From Comamonadaceae bacterium (GTDB lineage Bacteria; Pseudomonadota; Gammaproteobacteria; Burkholderiales; Burkholderiaceae_C): a stretch of DNA of 64,000 bases. Below are positions 17,407 through 26,908 of this stretch, piece by piece. The notes beneath the pieces are model-generated. The model worked only from the letters and a program-made list of their open reading frames with translations. It had not been told where the DNA came from and did no database searches. Position numbers and translations under genes: made by a program. The DNA is taken from contig CANJPU010000001.1 of the NCBI GenBank assembly GCA_947476285.1, positions 1 through 64,000 on the forward strand. Direction: 5' to 3'. Each line of letters opens with the position of its first letter. Position 1 is the first letter of the stretch.

Positions 17407-19242
17407 TCAATTACCCGACTCGTGCCACACCAGCGGTATGGCGCCACCACCACGCGCCTTGTAGGCGTTGGGTGGCAACAAGGGCAGATTCACGAGTGAA
17501 GGCGTGGCAGTGGACAAGGCGATGGTGTAGGTGCCCGGCAGCGATTTTTGCTGCACCGCTGTGGGGTAGCAGGGGTCCACCCCCACCGACTTGGCGCTGC
17601 ACTCGGCCTGCAGTGTTTGCGTGGAGAGCAGCAGCCGAAGCGAATGCCCAGGCCGGATGCTGGCCAGGCGCGGCGAGAGCCAGAAGTCGAATGCCCGCTC
17701 CTGCCCTGGCGTGAGATAACGGTCGCGATCGAAAGTGCCATAGGGCCTGATCGGCAGGCCCTTGGCGTCCGACCAGTTGCGCGCCGGCTCCTTGTCTGCC
17801 AGGCTGCCCACCACATAGCCAGAGGTGAGCTTGGTGGCGCTGCCATTGGGCGCGATTTCAAACAGGCTGGCGATCAACACCAGGTTGCTGCCGCTGGTGC
17901 TGGCATGAATGCGCGCACCGATAGGCCCGGCCAGCGTCGCGCCGGCCGGGAAGGGCGCGGTGATGTAGCTGATGCTGCTATTGGGCAGATTGGGCTGCGC
18001 CCACACCATGGCGTTGCTTCCCGCCAGCGTGGGCGCACGGGGCGAGAGCACACCGCTCGCGTCCAGATAGTAGGGCGTGTAGTTCGCCGTCATCGGAAAT
18101 CTCGCGTTGTTCACCCACTGCTTGGCTGTGGCGTCCCACATGTGCATCGGCGTCGTGGTGTCGGGCACACCGGTGTCCTGGCCCTTGAGCCAGGTGTCAA
18201 ACCACAGAAGCTGAAGGTTGTTGTCAATGCCCCCGCCATGTCCCCAGGGGCCAACCACGATCTGCGTGCGGCCGCTGACTGCGTCGCCTGGCTTCATTGG
18301 GCTGTACAGCGGCCTGCCAAAGCGCGCGTTCTGCAAGTAGGTGTAGAGCTCCTGCGCACCCATTGCGTACTGATCTTCCCAGCCGGTCCACAAGAGCGTG
18401 GGTATGTCTGCAGCGGCAATGTCGCCCACCACGATGCCAGGGGTGGAGCGTTTCCAGTAGTCGCCAAAATAAGCCTGCTCGCCGCCCTCGGAGATGCTCT
18501 TGTAAGAGTTGGCTCCCCAGTCGCCAGCGGCCTTCCCGACGATGTCGTAGAAGACCTTCGCGCGCAGGCTGATGGTCTGCGTGGGCAGGCCAGCGCCCAT
18601 GTTGGCCTCGCGGTACTGCTCGGTGCCGGCGCAAAACGGCGCCATCGCCTTCACCGGTGAATTGCGTGGCAGCAGCGCAGCGGTGAATAACTGAGTGAAG
18701 CCCAGATATGAGCAGCCGGCCATGCCGACAATGCCATTGGAGCCTTCCAGTTTGTCGGCCACCCAGTACACCATCTCCTTGCCATCCTGCGCGACCCGAC
18801 CGGTGCCAAAGTATTCGTACTGACCGGGCGATTTGCCAGTGCCACGGGTGCACACCGACACCGAGATATAGCCGCGCGTCACAAAGAACTCATTGCCCGG
18901 AGAAACCCCTCTGGTGTTGGAGTCACAGGTGCGCCCCCGCTTGGTCGCCTGGCTGTAGGGGTTCTGCGCAAGAATCACTGGGAACTTGCCTGCGGCGCGC
19001 GCGCCGGTGGCGAGGTCGGTAGGGTAGATAACGGTGGCAATCAGGTTCACCCCATCGCTCATCGGGATGGATACCTCGGGAATCAGCATGGAGCCGTACT
19101 TGGCGGGATAAGGCTGCCACTTGCCACCAGGCCAGCTCGTCTGCGCCCATGCCGGATTAACACCATGGCATACGATGAACAACGAAAGCATGGCGACCGC
19201 GAAATTTCGAATCGACCGAACAAACGAATGAACTAGTTTCAT
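17407..19242 (-). CDS. Exported CocE/NonD-type (S15) hydrolase
   Basis: The 611-residue protein has a signal peptide (residues 1-34, ending PAWAQ). An S15/CocE hydrolase domain follows with the nucleophile elbow GCSYLG (Ser178), preceded by the CTRGTGKSPG turn. A later GPWGHGG motif provides the likely catalytic His, and a C-terminal beta-sandwich region runs from about residue 370. Relatives hydrolyse esters, amides or X-Pro peptides; here the location would be periplasmic. The ATG at 19242 is chosen because the signal peptide begins there. It is divergent from the FMN monooxygenase gene. Confidence 0.87.
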   Translation of the reverse strand: MKLVHSFVRSIRNFAVAMLSLFIVCHGVNPAWAQTSWPGGKWQPYPAKYGSMLIPEVSIPMSDGVNLIATVIYPTDLATGARAAGKFPVILAQNPYSQATKRGRTCDSNTRGVSPGNEFFVTRGYISVSVCTRGTGKSPGQYEYFGTGRVAQDGKEMVYWVADKLEGSNGIVGMAGCSYLGFTQLFTAALLPRNSPVKAMAPFCAGTEQYREANMGAGLPTQTISLRAKVFYDIVGKAAGDWGANSYKSISEGGEQAYFGDYWKRSTPGIVVGDIAAADIPTLLWTGWEDQYAMGAQELYTYLQNARFGRPLYSPMKPGDAVSGRTQIVVGPWGHGGGIDNNLQLLWFDTWLKGQDTGVPDTTTPMHMWDATAKQWVNNARFPMTANYTPYYLDASGVLSPRAPTLAGSNAMVWAQPNLPNSSISYITAPFPAGATLAGPIGARIHASTSGSNLVLIASLFEIAPNGSATKLTSGYVVGSLADKEPARNWSDAKGLPIRPYGTFDRDRYLTPGQERAFDFWLSPRLASIRPGHSLRLLLSTQTLQAECSAKSVGVDPCYPTAVQQKSLPGTYTIALSTATPSLVNLPLLPPNAYKARGGGAIPLVWHESGN

Positions 19243-19286
19243 AGGGGCCTTTGAAAACTGCGGGCCCGTCATGCGTGCCCATGCTG

Positions 19287-19300
19287 CGCGACGCGTCGCG
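19287..19300. promoter_or_regulatory. Perfect 14-bp palindrome in a divergent promoter region
   Basis: CGCGACGCGTCGCG is its own reverse complement. It lies 45 bp upstream of the CocE-like gene and 134 bp upstream of the FMN monooxygenase gene. It may be an operator, but GC-rich palindromes also arise by chance in such DNA. Confidence 0.3.
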
Positions 19301-19433
19301 AGTTGAATTTGAACTATGAATCTATCAGCCCCCATGCGCATCGACAAGAGGGCAAGCCTGCGTGCGCCGGCCCGCCAGTGCGCCACACAATTGCTTCGTT
19401 TGGCCACACAAATTAGATTGAGCGCGCCTTGCC

Positions 19434-20810
19434 ATGCATCACGAAATCCGGTTCAACGCATTCCTCGCCCACTCGTCGGTGCACCAGATGCCCGGCCTGT
19501 GGCGCCACCCGCAAGACGAGTCACTGCAGCACAAGACCATGGCGTACTGGCAGAAGCTCGCGCGCATTCTTGAGCGCGGCAAGTTCGATGCGATCTTTCT
19601 GGCCGATGCGATCGGTGTGAACGATGTGCATGGCGGCTCACTGGACACCGCCGTGCGCCACGGCCTGCGCCTGCCTCGGCACGACCCCTGGGCCGTGGTG
19701 CCGGTGATGGCCGCAGTGACGCAGCATCTGGGCTTTGGCGTCACCGGCACCTTGTCCTATGAAGAGCCCTACCTCTTTGCGCGCAAGCTCTCCACGCTCG
19801 ATCACCTCACCAGCGGGCGCCTGGCCTGGAACATCGTCACTGGCTATCTGGAAAGCGGCGCCAAGGCGGTGGGCCGCGCCGCGATGGATGCGCACGATCT
19901 ACGCTATGACATTGCCGATGAATTCATGGAGGTCGTCTACAAATTTTGGGAAGGCTGCTGGGAAGACGGCGCCTTGCTCACCGACCGCGCCAGCGGCGTG
20001 TTCGCCGATCCGTCCAAGGTGCATCGCATCGTGCACGAGGGCACCTACTTCAATCTCGAAGGCATTCACATGGTGGACCCTTCGCCGCAGCGCACGCCCG
20101 TGCTCTACCAGGCCGGTGCGTCCGGGCGCGGGCGCCGGTTTGCCGGCACGCATGCCGAGTGTGTGTTCCTGATCGGTCAGACACAGGCAGCCCTGAGCGA
20201 AGTGGTGAGCGGCATTCGTGCACAGGCCGAGCAAGCCGGGCGCGATCCGAGCGACCTGAGCTTTCTGATGAGCGCCATCATCATCGTGGACGAGACCGAG
20301 GCCAAGGCACGAGCCCGAATGGCGCAGTACCACGAGTACCTCGATCTGAACGCACTGCTGGGTCTGATCTCAGGCACCAGCGGCGTGGACTTGTCCAAAT
20401 ACGACCTGGACAGCCCCTACCCCGACACCCGGCGTGACGCCTCTGCCCATACGCTGGTCGAGGCCAACACCCGCATCCGCGATGGCCGCGTGCCCACCAT
20501 TCGAGAGGTGGTGCAGCGCAGCGCCTTCGGGCGCGGCCCGGTGATGGTGGGCTCTGCTTCGCAAGTGGCCGATCAGCTTCAGACCTGGGTGGAAAGCACC
20601 GGCATCACCGGCTTCAATCTGATCTACGCGGTGATGCCAGCGGACTACGAAGCCATCGCCGATCTGCTGGTGCCCGAGCTGCAAAAGCGCGGTGTGTTCA
20701 AGCGCGACTACCGCCCCGGCACCTTGCGCGAAAAGTTGCAAGCGGTGAGCCAGCCGCTACTGCCCGCCAGCCACCCGGCTGCGCGGCACCGAGTGCCCGG
20801 CCATGCGTGA
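19434..20810 (+). CDS. FMN-dependent monooxygenase, NtaA/SnaA/DszA type
   Basis: This 458-residue luciferase-like monooxygenase matches the NtaA/SnaA/DszA subgroup. Motifs include DAIFLADA near 51, a TSGRLAWNIVTGYLESGA block near 125, FWEGCWEDGA near 170, VLYQAGASGRGRRFAGTHAE near 224 and IRDGRVPTIREV near 345. Such enzymes use FMNH2 supplied by a separate reductase to hydroxylate or cleave C-N or C-S bonds. No flavin reductase is adjacent. The next gene, a CoA ligase, overlaps its end by 8 bp, so they share an operon with the Bug receptor and crotonase. Confidence 0.92.
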   Translation: MHHEIRFNAFLAHSSVHQMPGLWRHPQDESLQHKTMAYWQKLARILERGKFDAIFLADAIGVNDVHGGSLDTAVRHGLRLPRHDPWAVVPVMAAVTQHLGFGVTGTLSYEEPYLFARKLSTLDHLTSGRLAWNIVTGYLESGAKAVGRAAMDAHDLRYDIADEFMEVVYKFWEGCWEDGALLTDRASGVFADPSKVHRIVHEGTYFNLEGIHMVDPSPQRTPVLYQAGASGRGRRFAGTHAECVFLIGQTQAALSEVVSGIRAQAEQAGRDPSDLSFLMSAIIIVDETEAKARARMAQYHEYLDLNALLGLISGTSGVDLSKYDLDSPYPDTRRDASAHTLVEANTRIRDGRVPTIREVVQRSAFGRGPVMVGSASQVADQLQTWVESTGITGFNLIYAVMPADYEAIADLLVPELQKRGVFKRDYRPGTLREKLQAVSQPLLPASHPAARHRVPGHA

Positions 20811-22437
20811 GCAGCCACTCGATCCACGCATGACGGTGCCGCGCCTGCTTGTGCAGCGCGCCGAGCACCTGGGCAACAAACCCTTCGTGCGCTATGAGGA
20901 TGCGCAACTTGGCTATGCCGACCTGGTGCAAAGCAGCGAAGCCGCAGCCGCCCGGCTTGCCGGGGAATTCAAGTTCGAGCCCGGCACAGCGGCAGCGATC
21001 TTTCTGCCCAATGGCGGCGCATTCATGCACTGCTGGTTCGCTTCGCTCTTCGCGGGCCTGGTCGATATTCCGTTGAACCACGAGTTCAAGAAGACCGGCC
21101 TCTTGTTTGGCTTGCAGAACTCGCAGGCCCGTGTGGTGTTCACCGACGCGCAGGGCCTGGATGCTTTGTGCGACGCGGAGGTGATCGATCAGCTCAACGC
21201 GATTGACCTGATCGTGGCCACCGACGTATCTGACTTTCAGCCGCTGCGCCAAGCGTTGGCAGGCCTGCACAAGCCGCCGCACTGCATGAGCCTGGCCGAG
21301 CTGATCAGCGATGGCCCGCATCTGCACCCCTGGGACAAACTGCCGGGCACCGCGCTGGCGTCGGTGCGCTACACGTCGGGCACCACCGGCCTGCCCAAGG
21401 GCATCATGCACAGCCATCTGCACATGCTGAACAAGGCACGCTCTCACAACGCGATCATGTCCTTCACCGAGAGCGATCTCATCTACAGCCCGTTTCCCCT
21501 GCACCACAGCATGTCCAGCAACAACGGCGTGATGGGCACGCTGATGGCAGGCGCAAGCATGGTGGGTGTGCGGCGCTTTAGCGCCAGCAACTACTGGAGC
21601 GACATCCGGGCAAACGGCGCGAGCCTGGCACACATTCTGGACCCCATGGTGCCGCTGCTGATGAAACAGCCTCTGCAAGCAGATGAGGCCCGGCATCGTT
21701 GTCGCATGCTCTGGGCTGCCTGGCCCAACGAGGCTTTCGAGGAACGCTTCCAGACCACGCTGCTGCGCATTTACGCGCTGGCCGAAGTGGGCGTGGTCTC
21801 CTCGCGCTGGCAGAAATCACCCGATGGCAGCCGCGCGGCCGGCGCAGTGCAACCCGAGCAAGAGGTGCGGGTGGTCGATGAGAACGACGCGCCGCTACCC
21901 GTGGGAGAGCGCGGCGAGATCATCATCCGCCCGCGCGAACCCAACCGGGTGATGATGGGCTACCGGGGCAACCTGCCCGCGACCATGCAGGCCTTTCGCA
22001 ATCTCTGGCTTCACACAGGCGATGAAGGCTTTTTCGACGAAGCGGGCGAGCTCAATTTTCTGGGCCGGGTGGGCGACAGCATCCGCCGACGCGGCGTGAA
22101 CATTTCATCCGAACAAATCGAGATGGAAATTCGTCGGCACCCATCGGTGCTTGAATGCGCGGTGGTGGGCGTGCCATCGGAGTTCGGCGAAGAAGACATA
22201 CAGGCCTTCGTGGTGTGGCAAGAGCCGCCCGCCGATCCGACAACCGCCTTTGTTGACTTGGCGAATTTTCTGCAAGCGCGCCTGCCGCGCCAATATGTGC
22301 CCAGGTATTTCGCTACGCTCACTGCGTTTGACAAGACCCAGACCGGCAAGATTCAAAAGCGCGCGCTGCGCGGCCTGAACGTGCCTGAGCGCTGGGACCG
22401 AGAGGCTGCGGCGCGCCCGCCAACTGCATCACAATGA
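20803..22437 (+). CDS. AMP-forming acyl-CoA synthetase (CaiC-like)
   Basis: The 544-residue adenylate-forming ligase has YTSGTTGLPKG for ATP binding near residue 188, YALAEVG in the A5 position, WLHTGDEGF near 400, RRGVNISSEQIEMEI near 425 and the C-terminal lysine loop QTGKIQKRALR. It activates a carboxylic acid as acyl-AMP and then acyl-CoA. It is clearly paralogous to the ligase at 25237-26883, with shared YSPFPLHHS and FSAS-(N/R)-(Y/F)-W segments. The acid is unknown. Confidence 0.92.
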   Translation: MREQPLDPRMTVPRLLVQRAEHLGNKPFVRYEDAQLGYADLVQSSEAAAARLAGEFKFEPGTAAAIFLPNGGAFMHCWFASLFAGLVDIPLNHEFKKTGLLFGLQNSQARVVFTDAQGLDALCDAEVIDQLNAIDLIVATDVSDFQPLRQALAGLHKPPHCMSLAELISDGPHLHPWDKLPGTALASVRYTSGTTGLPKGIMHSHLHMLNKARSHNAIMSFTESDLIYSPFPLHHSMSSNNGVMGTLMAGASMVGVRRFSASNYWSDIRANGASLAHILDPMVPLLMKQPLQADEARHRCRMLWAAWPNEAFEERFQTTLLRIYALAEVGVVSSRWQKSPDGSRAAGAVQPEQEVRVVDENDAPLPVGERGEIIIRPREPNRVMMGYRGNLPATMQAFRNLWLHTGDEGFFDEAGELNFLGRVGDSIRRRGVNISSEQIEMEIRRHPSVLECAVVGVPSEFGEEDIQAFVVWQEPPADPTTAFVDLANFLQARLPRQYVPRYFATLTAFDKTQTGKIQKRALRGLNVPERWDREAAARPPTASQ

Positions 22438-22458
22438 TCGCCACAAGGAGACACACCC

Positions 22459-23439
22459 ATGAGAACATCCCAACTCAGACGCACCCTGATCTGCGGCCTG
22501 CCCGCACTGGGCCTGACCCGCGCGGCGTGGGCACAGGCATCGACCTACCCAAGCCGGCCCATCACCATGATCAGCCCCAACGCGCCTGGCGGCCTGACCA
22601 GTGTGCTGGGCCGCATGATCGGCCAGCAGCTCACGCAGAGCTGGGGGCAGCCGGTGGTGGTCGACAGCCGCGCCGGGGGCAACGGCATCATCGGCGGGCG
22701 GGCGCTGCACGGCGCGCAGCCCGATGGCTACACCCTCATGTCCATCTTCAACACCCACACGCTGGTGCCCTTGCTCACACCTGCGCCCTATGACCCGATC
22801 AACGACTTCACACCCATCGCCACGCTGTGCGCCACCGAGTTCGCGCTGGTGGTCCACCCTTCGGTGCAGGCCAACACACTGGAGGAGTTCGTTGCACTGG
22901 CCAAGGCCCGGCCGGGCCAGCTTAATTTCGCGTCGTCCGGCACCGGTGCCATGCCGCACCTGGCAGGGGAATTGTTCGCCATGCTGCGCGGCATCAAGAT
23001 GCAGCATCTGCCCTACAAAGGCTCGGCGCCTGCATTGACCGATCTGCTGGGCGGGCAGGTGCAGCTCTTTTTCAGCCCGGTCAAAGATGCGATTCCCTAT
23101 GTCAAGGCCGGCCGCCTGCGGGCGCTAGCGGTGTCGGGCGACAAGCGCTCGGCAGCGCTGCCGGAGATTCCCACCTTCGCCGAATCGGGTGTGACCGAAC
23201 TACAAATCAAGACCTGGGCCGGCATCATCGGTCCGCCGGGCATGCCGCGGGACATCGTGGACAAACTCGCCACCGAGATTGCGCGCATCCTGCGCACCGC
23301 TGACTTCAGGGAAAAGCTCGAAAGCCAAGGGCTGGAAGTGCTGATCAACACGCCAGAGCAGTTCATCGCCGTGATGCGCTCGGACACCGCGCGTTTTTCG
23401 CGGGTGATCAAATCGGCCAACATCAAACTGGACACCTGA
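22459..23439 (+). CDS. Bug-type (TctC) periplasmic solute receptor
   Basis: The 326-residue protein has a signal peptide (about residues 1-27, ending AWAQA) and Bug-family landmarks: YPSRPITMISPNAPGG, VVVDSRAGGNGIIGG and LPYKGSAPALTDLLGGQVQL. These receptors bind carboxylates, amides or aromatic acids for tripartite tricarboxylate transporters. No TctA/TctB membrane genes are in the window, so it is an orphan. An AAGGAG site precedes the ATG. Its stop overlaps the crotonase start (TGATG). Confidence 0.92.
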   Translation: MRTSQLRRTLICGLPALGLTRAAWAQASTYPSRPITMISPNAPGGLTSVLGRMIGQQLTQSWGQPVVVDSRAGGNGIIGGRALHGAQPDGYTLMSIFNTHTLVPLLTPAPYDPINDFTPIATLCATEFALVVHPSVQANTLEEFVALAKARPGQLNFASSGTGAMPHLAGELFAMLRGIKMQHLPYKGSAPALTDLLGGQVQLFFSPVKDAIPYVKAGRLRALAVSGDKRSAALPEIPTFAESGVTELQIKTWAGIIGPPGMPRDIVDKLATEIARILRTADFREKLESQGLEVLINTPEQFIAVMRSDTARFSRVIKSANIKLDT

Positions 23440-24221
23440 TGACCGCACCGAATACGTCCACTGCACAAGACCCCGCCGACACAGTGCTTGAGACACGCGA
23501 TCCGCAGCATGAAGGCGCGGTGACGCTGCGCATCAACCGGCCCAGCGTGAAGAACGCAGTCGGCCCGCGTGAAGTGACCCGGCTGCGCGAGAGCCTGCTG
23601 CGCCTGCAGGTCGATCCCACTGTGCGAATCATCTTTCTCACCGGCACCGGCGACACCTTCACTGCAGGTGCCGACATCAACGAGTTGAACCGCCTGAGCG
23701 GCGACGCGATGTCCTCGTTCATCGAGACGCAGGTCGATCTGCTCAATCACATCGTGCTATCGCCCAAGATCGTGGTGGCCGCTGTCAACGGTGTGTCCGC
23801 CGGCCTTGGCAACCACATCATCACCTGCTGCGATCTGGCCTACATCAAGGACACGGCCGTGCTGCACTTCACCGGCGCATCCAAGGCCCTGCCGAGTTTG
23901 CTGATGGGCCCGCTGTTGATGCCCATGACGATTGGCCTGAAGAAAGCCAAGTCGCTGTATCTGCGCGGCGGCCGGCGCAGTGCGCATGAGGCGGTGAGCG
24001 AAGGGCTATGCAACGAGGCCATCGCGCCGGCCGACTGGCAGCGCCACCTGGACGAGATCGCATCCGAGTTCACCGGGCGCAGCGCCAGCACCATGGCCCA
24101 CAATAAATTTCAGCTCAATCAGTCGGCCTTCCAGTTGGTGGGCGCATCCAAGCTCTCTGGGCTGGCGGGCGCACTGAGCATGTCGCAGGCCACGGACATT
24201 CCGACTGGGCGGGTGAAGTAG
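23439..24221 (+). CDS. Enoyl-CoA hydratase/isomerase-family protein, atypical active site
   Basis: The 260-residue crotonase has the oxyanion-hole segment TAGADINEL and the loop NGVSAGLGNHIITCCD. Aligned by eye with classical enoyl-CoA hydratase, the two catalytic glutamates (GGGCE and QPE positions) are replaced by His and Gly. The reaction is therefore probably not simple hydration; isomerase, hydrolase or lyase activities occur in the superfamily. It ends the four-gene operon starting at 19434 and converges on the next Bug gene with a 14-bp gap. Confidence 0.85.
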   Translation: MTAPNTSTAQDPADTVLETRDPQHEGAVTLRINRPSVKNAVGPREVTRLRESLLRLQVDPTVRIIFLTGTGDTFTAGADINELNRLSGDAMSSFIETQVDLLNHIVLSPKIVVAAVNGVSAGLGNHIITCCDLAYIKDTAVLHFTGASKALPSLLMGPLLMPMTIGLKKAKSLYLRGGRRSAHEAVSEGLCNEAIAPADWQRHLDEIASEFTGRSASTMAHNKFQLNQSAFQLVGASKLSGLAGALSMSQATDIPTGRVK

Positions 24222-24235
24222 ACCGCGAGCGCGGG

Positions 24236-25240
24236 CTAGTCGGCCTTGATCGCGTTCTTCTTGATCACCTCAGCAAAGCGCGCCGTATCGCGCCTGACCA
24301 CGCTCTGCGCCTGCGCGCTGGTGGTGCCCAGCGTGTCGTAGCCCATGCCTTCGAGTTTCTCTCCCACGCGCGGGTCGCTCATGGCGGCGTTGGCGGTGGC
24401 GTTGATCTTGTCCACCACCGCCTGCGGCGCACCCGAGGGCATGATGAGCGCCACCCAGGCATCGTACTCACCGGTCTTGACGCCCTGCTGCACCAGGGTG
24501 GGAATGGCGGGGTAGGCCTTGGTGCGCTGATCTGATGCGATGCCGACGATGCGCACGTAGTCGGACTTCACCAAGGGCACGGTCGCACTCAGGCTGGGAA
24601 TGGCCGCGTCGATTTCGCCCGAGATCAGCGCGGCCATCATCGCGTCGTTGGTGCGATACGGGACGTGCAAGAAAGGTGCGCCCGTCTCCTGCTTAAGCAT
24701 CTCGAAGGCCAGGTGTCCAAGCGAGCCGGGCGCGGGTGTGCCAAAGGCCACCGGCTTGGCACCGGCACGGGTTTGCGCCAAAGCCAGCAAGTCTTTGATG
24801 TTGCCGGCCTGCACCTTCGCGTTGACCGCCACCACCATGGTGGCGCGCGAGAGGATGGAGACAGCAAGAATGTCTCGCTCAGTGTCATAGGGCAGCTTGT
24901 AGAGCGCAGGCGTGATGGCCAGGGGCACCGAGATGAAGCCGATGGTGTGCCCGTCCTTGGGTGCGCGTGCCAGCTCGGCCAGGCCGATGGTCCCACCCCC
25001 GCCAGTGACGTTCTTGACCACCAGCGGCTGACCCAGTGCCGCGCCCATGGCAGGTGCCAGCATGCGCGCCACGGTGTCGATCGGCGCGCCGGTGCCGGCC
25101 GGCACAATGACCGTGATCGGCTTGCTCGGCCAGGCCTGCGCCTGGGCCGACTTGTGCCACGCAGCGCCCCCCAATGCGGCGATGGCCGCGAATGAAAACT
25201 GCCTGCGTTGGCGACGGAAGATTGGGTCCGATGCGTTCAT
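24236..25240 (-). CDS. Bug-type (TctC) periplasmic solute receptor
   Basis: The 334-residue protein has an Arg-rich N terminus (RRQRRQFSFAAIA) suggesting a Tat-type signal, and cleavage near AQAQ. Landmarks are WPSKPITVIVPAGTGAP, VVKNVTGGGGTIGLAELA and HVPYRTNDAMMAALISGEID. It should deliver an organic acid to a tripartite transporter whose membrane subunits are elsewhere. Its start overlaps the stop of the upstream CoA ligase by four bases, so receptor and ligase are translated together. Confidence 0.9.
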   Translation of the reverse strand: MNASDPIFRRQRRQFSFAAIAALGGAAWHKSAQAQAWPSKPITVIVPAGTGAPIDTVARMLAPAMGAALGQPLVVKNVTGGGGTIGLAELARAPKDGHTIGFISVPLAITPALYKLPYDTERDILAVSILSRATMVVAVNAKVQAGNIKDLLALAQTRAGAKPVAFGTPAPGSLGHLAFEMLKQETGAPFLHVPYRTNDAMMAALISGEIDAAIPSLSATVPLVKSDYVRIVGIASDQRTKAYPAIPTLVQQGVKTGEYDAWVALIMPSGAPQAVVDKINATANAAMSDPRVGEKLEGMGYDTLGTTSAQAQSVVRRDTARFAEVIKKNAIKAD

Positions 25241-26883
25241 GGTGTGGTGTCTCCTTGCTGCAATAAGGTCCAGCGGCCGCGATCTCTCTCCCAGGTCGGG
25301 CCGAAGTTTTTTCTTGTGCGAAGCTGGGCCTTCTGAATCTTGCCGGTCGGTGTACGGGGCAGATCACCCACATGCTCCAGATAGCGCGGCACATAGGTCT
25401 TGGGCAGGCGCTCGATCAGAAAGTCCAGCAGCATCTCCATGGCCCGGCCCACATCATCGGGCGCGCGCGTCCACTCGATGCAGGCATGCAACTCATGCTC
25501 GCCGGTGGCCGAGGGCACGCCAATGACGGCGCAATCCTTCACCATGGGGTAGAGGCGTATTTCGGTTTCAATCTGCTCGGACGATATGTTCACGCCGCGC
25601 CGGCGAATGGTGTCGCCCAGCCGGCCAATGAAATGCAGCTCGCCTTTGTCATCGAGCAGGCCGCTGTCACCGGTGTGGTACCAGAGATTGCGAAACGCGC
25701 GCTGGGTTGCGGGCAGGTTGTTGATGTAGCCGATCATCACCTGATGCGGCAATCTTGGGCGCACCACGATCTCGCCGAGCTCGCCGCCGGGCATGGGTCG
25801 ATCGAGTTCGTCAACGATCTGAACTTCCATCTCCGGCAGCGGTAGCCCGCTGCTGGTGTCGCCATCGGCGGCGCCCAGCTTGAACGCGATGATGCCCACC
25901 TCGCCCATGGAATAAGACTGCACGAACTTTGACTTGAAGCGTTCTTCAAAGCGCCGATTGGGCGGCGCAGTGTAGAGCGAGCGCACTTGGTGCGAACGCT
26001 CAAACGCGGTGACGTCCTGCGTCTCTATCAAGGGCACCAGCGGCTGCAGCAGATGACCCAGCGTCGCACCGGTCTGCGCGGCTTCCTGCCAGAATCGGCT
26101 GGCGCTGAACTTGGGCGATGTGACCATGGTGCCGCCCGCGCTGATCGTGCCGATCAAGCCCATGACACTGGCCAGGCCGTGGTGCAAGGGAAAAGGCGAG
26201 TACAAGATGTCGGACTCGCCGTAGTCCATGATGCGGTTGTGCATGGCGCATTTGTTCAGCACATGCAGATTGCTTTGCACGATGCCCTTGGGCGGCCCGG
26301 TGGTACCCGATGTGAAGCGCACCACCGCCGGCAGCGTGGCATCCACTTGCTGCCAACTGCCCGGCGTCAGGCCCGGTGCTATCAACTCCGACAAGCTCAT
26401 CATGTCCGGCGCCGCGCCGATGCGCGCAAAGCGCTGCTTGCATGCGGCAAGATCGGCTTGGCCGGCCAGCACCACCAGCTTGAGTTGCGGCATGAAGGGG
26501 CGCAACTCCTCGTCGAGCAAATTGTCCACGCCAGCCTCATCGGTGAAGAGCACCGCAGCGCCCACTGTCTGCAAGCCAAAGAGCAGAGTGGTCTTCCTGA
26601 AATCGGGATTGAGCGCCACATTGACCACGCCAGCGAACAAACAGGCGAAGCAGGATTTGACGAAATCGATTCCGTTGCCCAGATAGATCGCGGCCATGCT
26701 GCCCGCTGCAATGCCGCGCTCATGCAGGCGGGCGCTGGCCGCATCGGCGTGGCTGACCAATTGCCGGTAGCTCAGTTGGCTGCCATCGCTCACATTGACA
26801 AGCAATGCCTTGGATTCAAGCCTGTCCGCCTGAAGCACCAGCGCTCTTGCAATGGTGCTGCGGGTATCGGTGTCGGTGAACAT
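25237..26883 (-). CDS. AMP-forming acyl-CoA synthetase (CaiC-like)
   Basis: This 548-residue ligase carries FTSGTTGPPKG near 190, YSMGEVG, WYHTGDSG near 405, RRGVNISSEQIETEI near 425 and PTGKIQKAQLR at the C terminus. It is a paralogue of the ligase at 20803-22437. Pairing of ligase with Bug receptor in both places suggests uptake followed by CoA activation of similar acids. Confidence 0.92.
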   Translation of the reverse strand: MFTDTDTRSTIARALVLQADRLESKALLVNVSDGSQLSYRQLVSHADAASARLHERGIAAGSMAAIYLGNGIDFVKSCFACLFAGVVNVALNPDFRKTTLLFGLQTVGAAVLFTDEAGVDNLLDEELRPFMPQLKLVVLAGQADLAACKQRFARIGAAPDMMSLSELIAPGLTPGSWQQVDATLPAVVRFTSGTTGPPKGIVQSNLHVLNKCAMHNRIMDYGESDILYSPFPLHHGLASVMGLIGTISAGGTMVTSPKFSASRFWQEAAQTGATLGHLLQPLVPLIETQDVTAFERSHQVRSLYTAPPNRRFEERFKSKFVQSYSMGEVGIIAFKLGAADGDTSSGLPLPEMEVQIVDELDRPMPGGELGEIVVRPRLPHQVMIGYINNLPATQRAFRNLWYHTGDSGLLDDKGELHFIGRLGDTIRRRGVNISSEQIETEIRLYPMVKDCAVIGVPSATGEHELHACIEWTRAPDDVGRAMEMLLDFLIERLPKTYVPRYLEHVGDLPRTPTGKIQKAQLRTRKNFGPTWERDRGRWTLLQQGDTTP

Positions 26884-26908
26884 GAAAGCTGCGGGCCTAC
26901 GCTGCGCC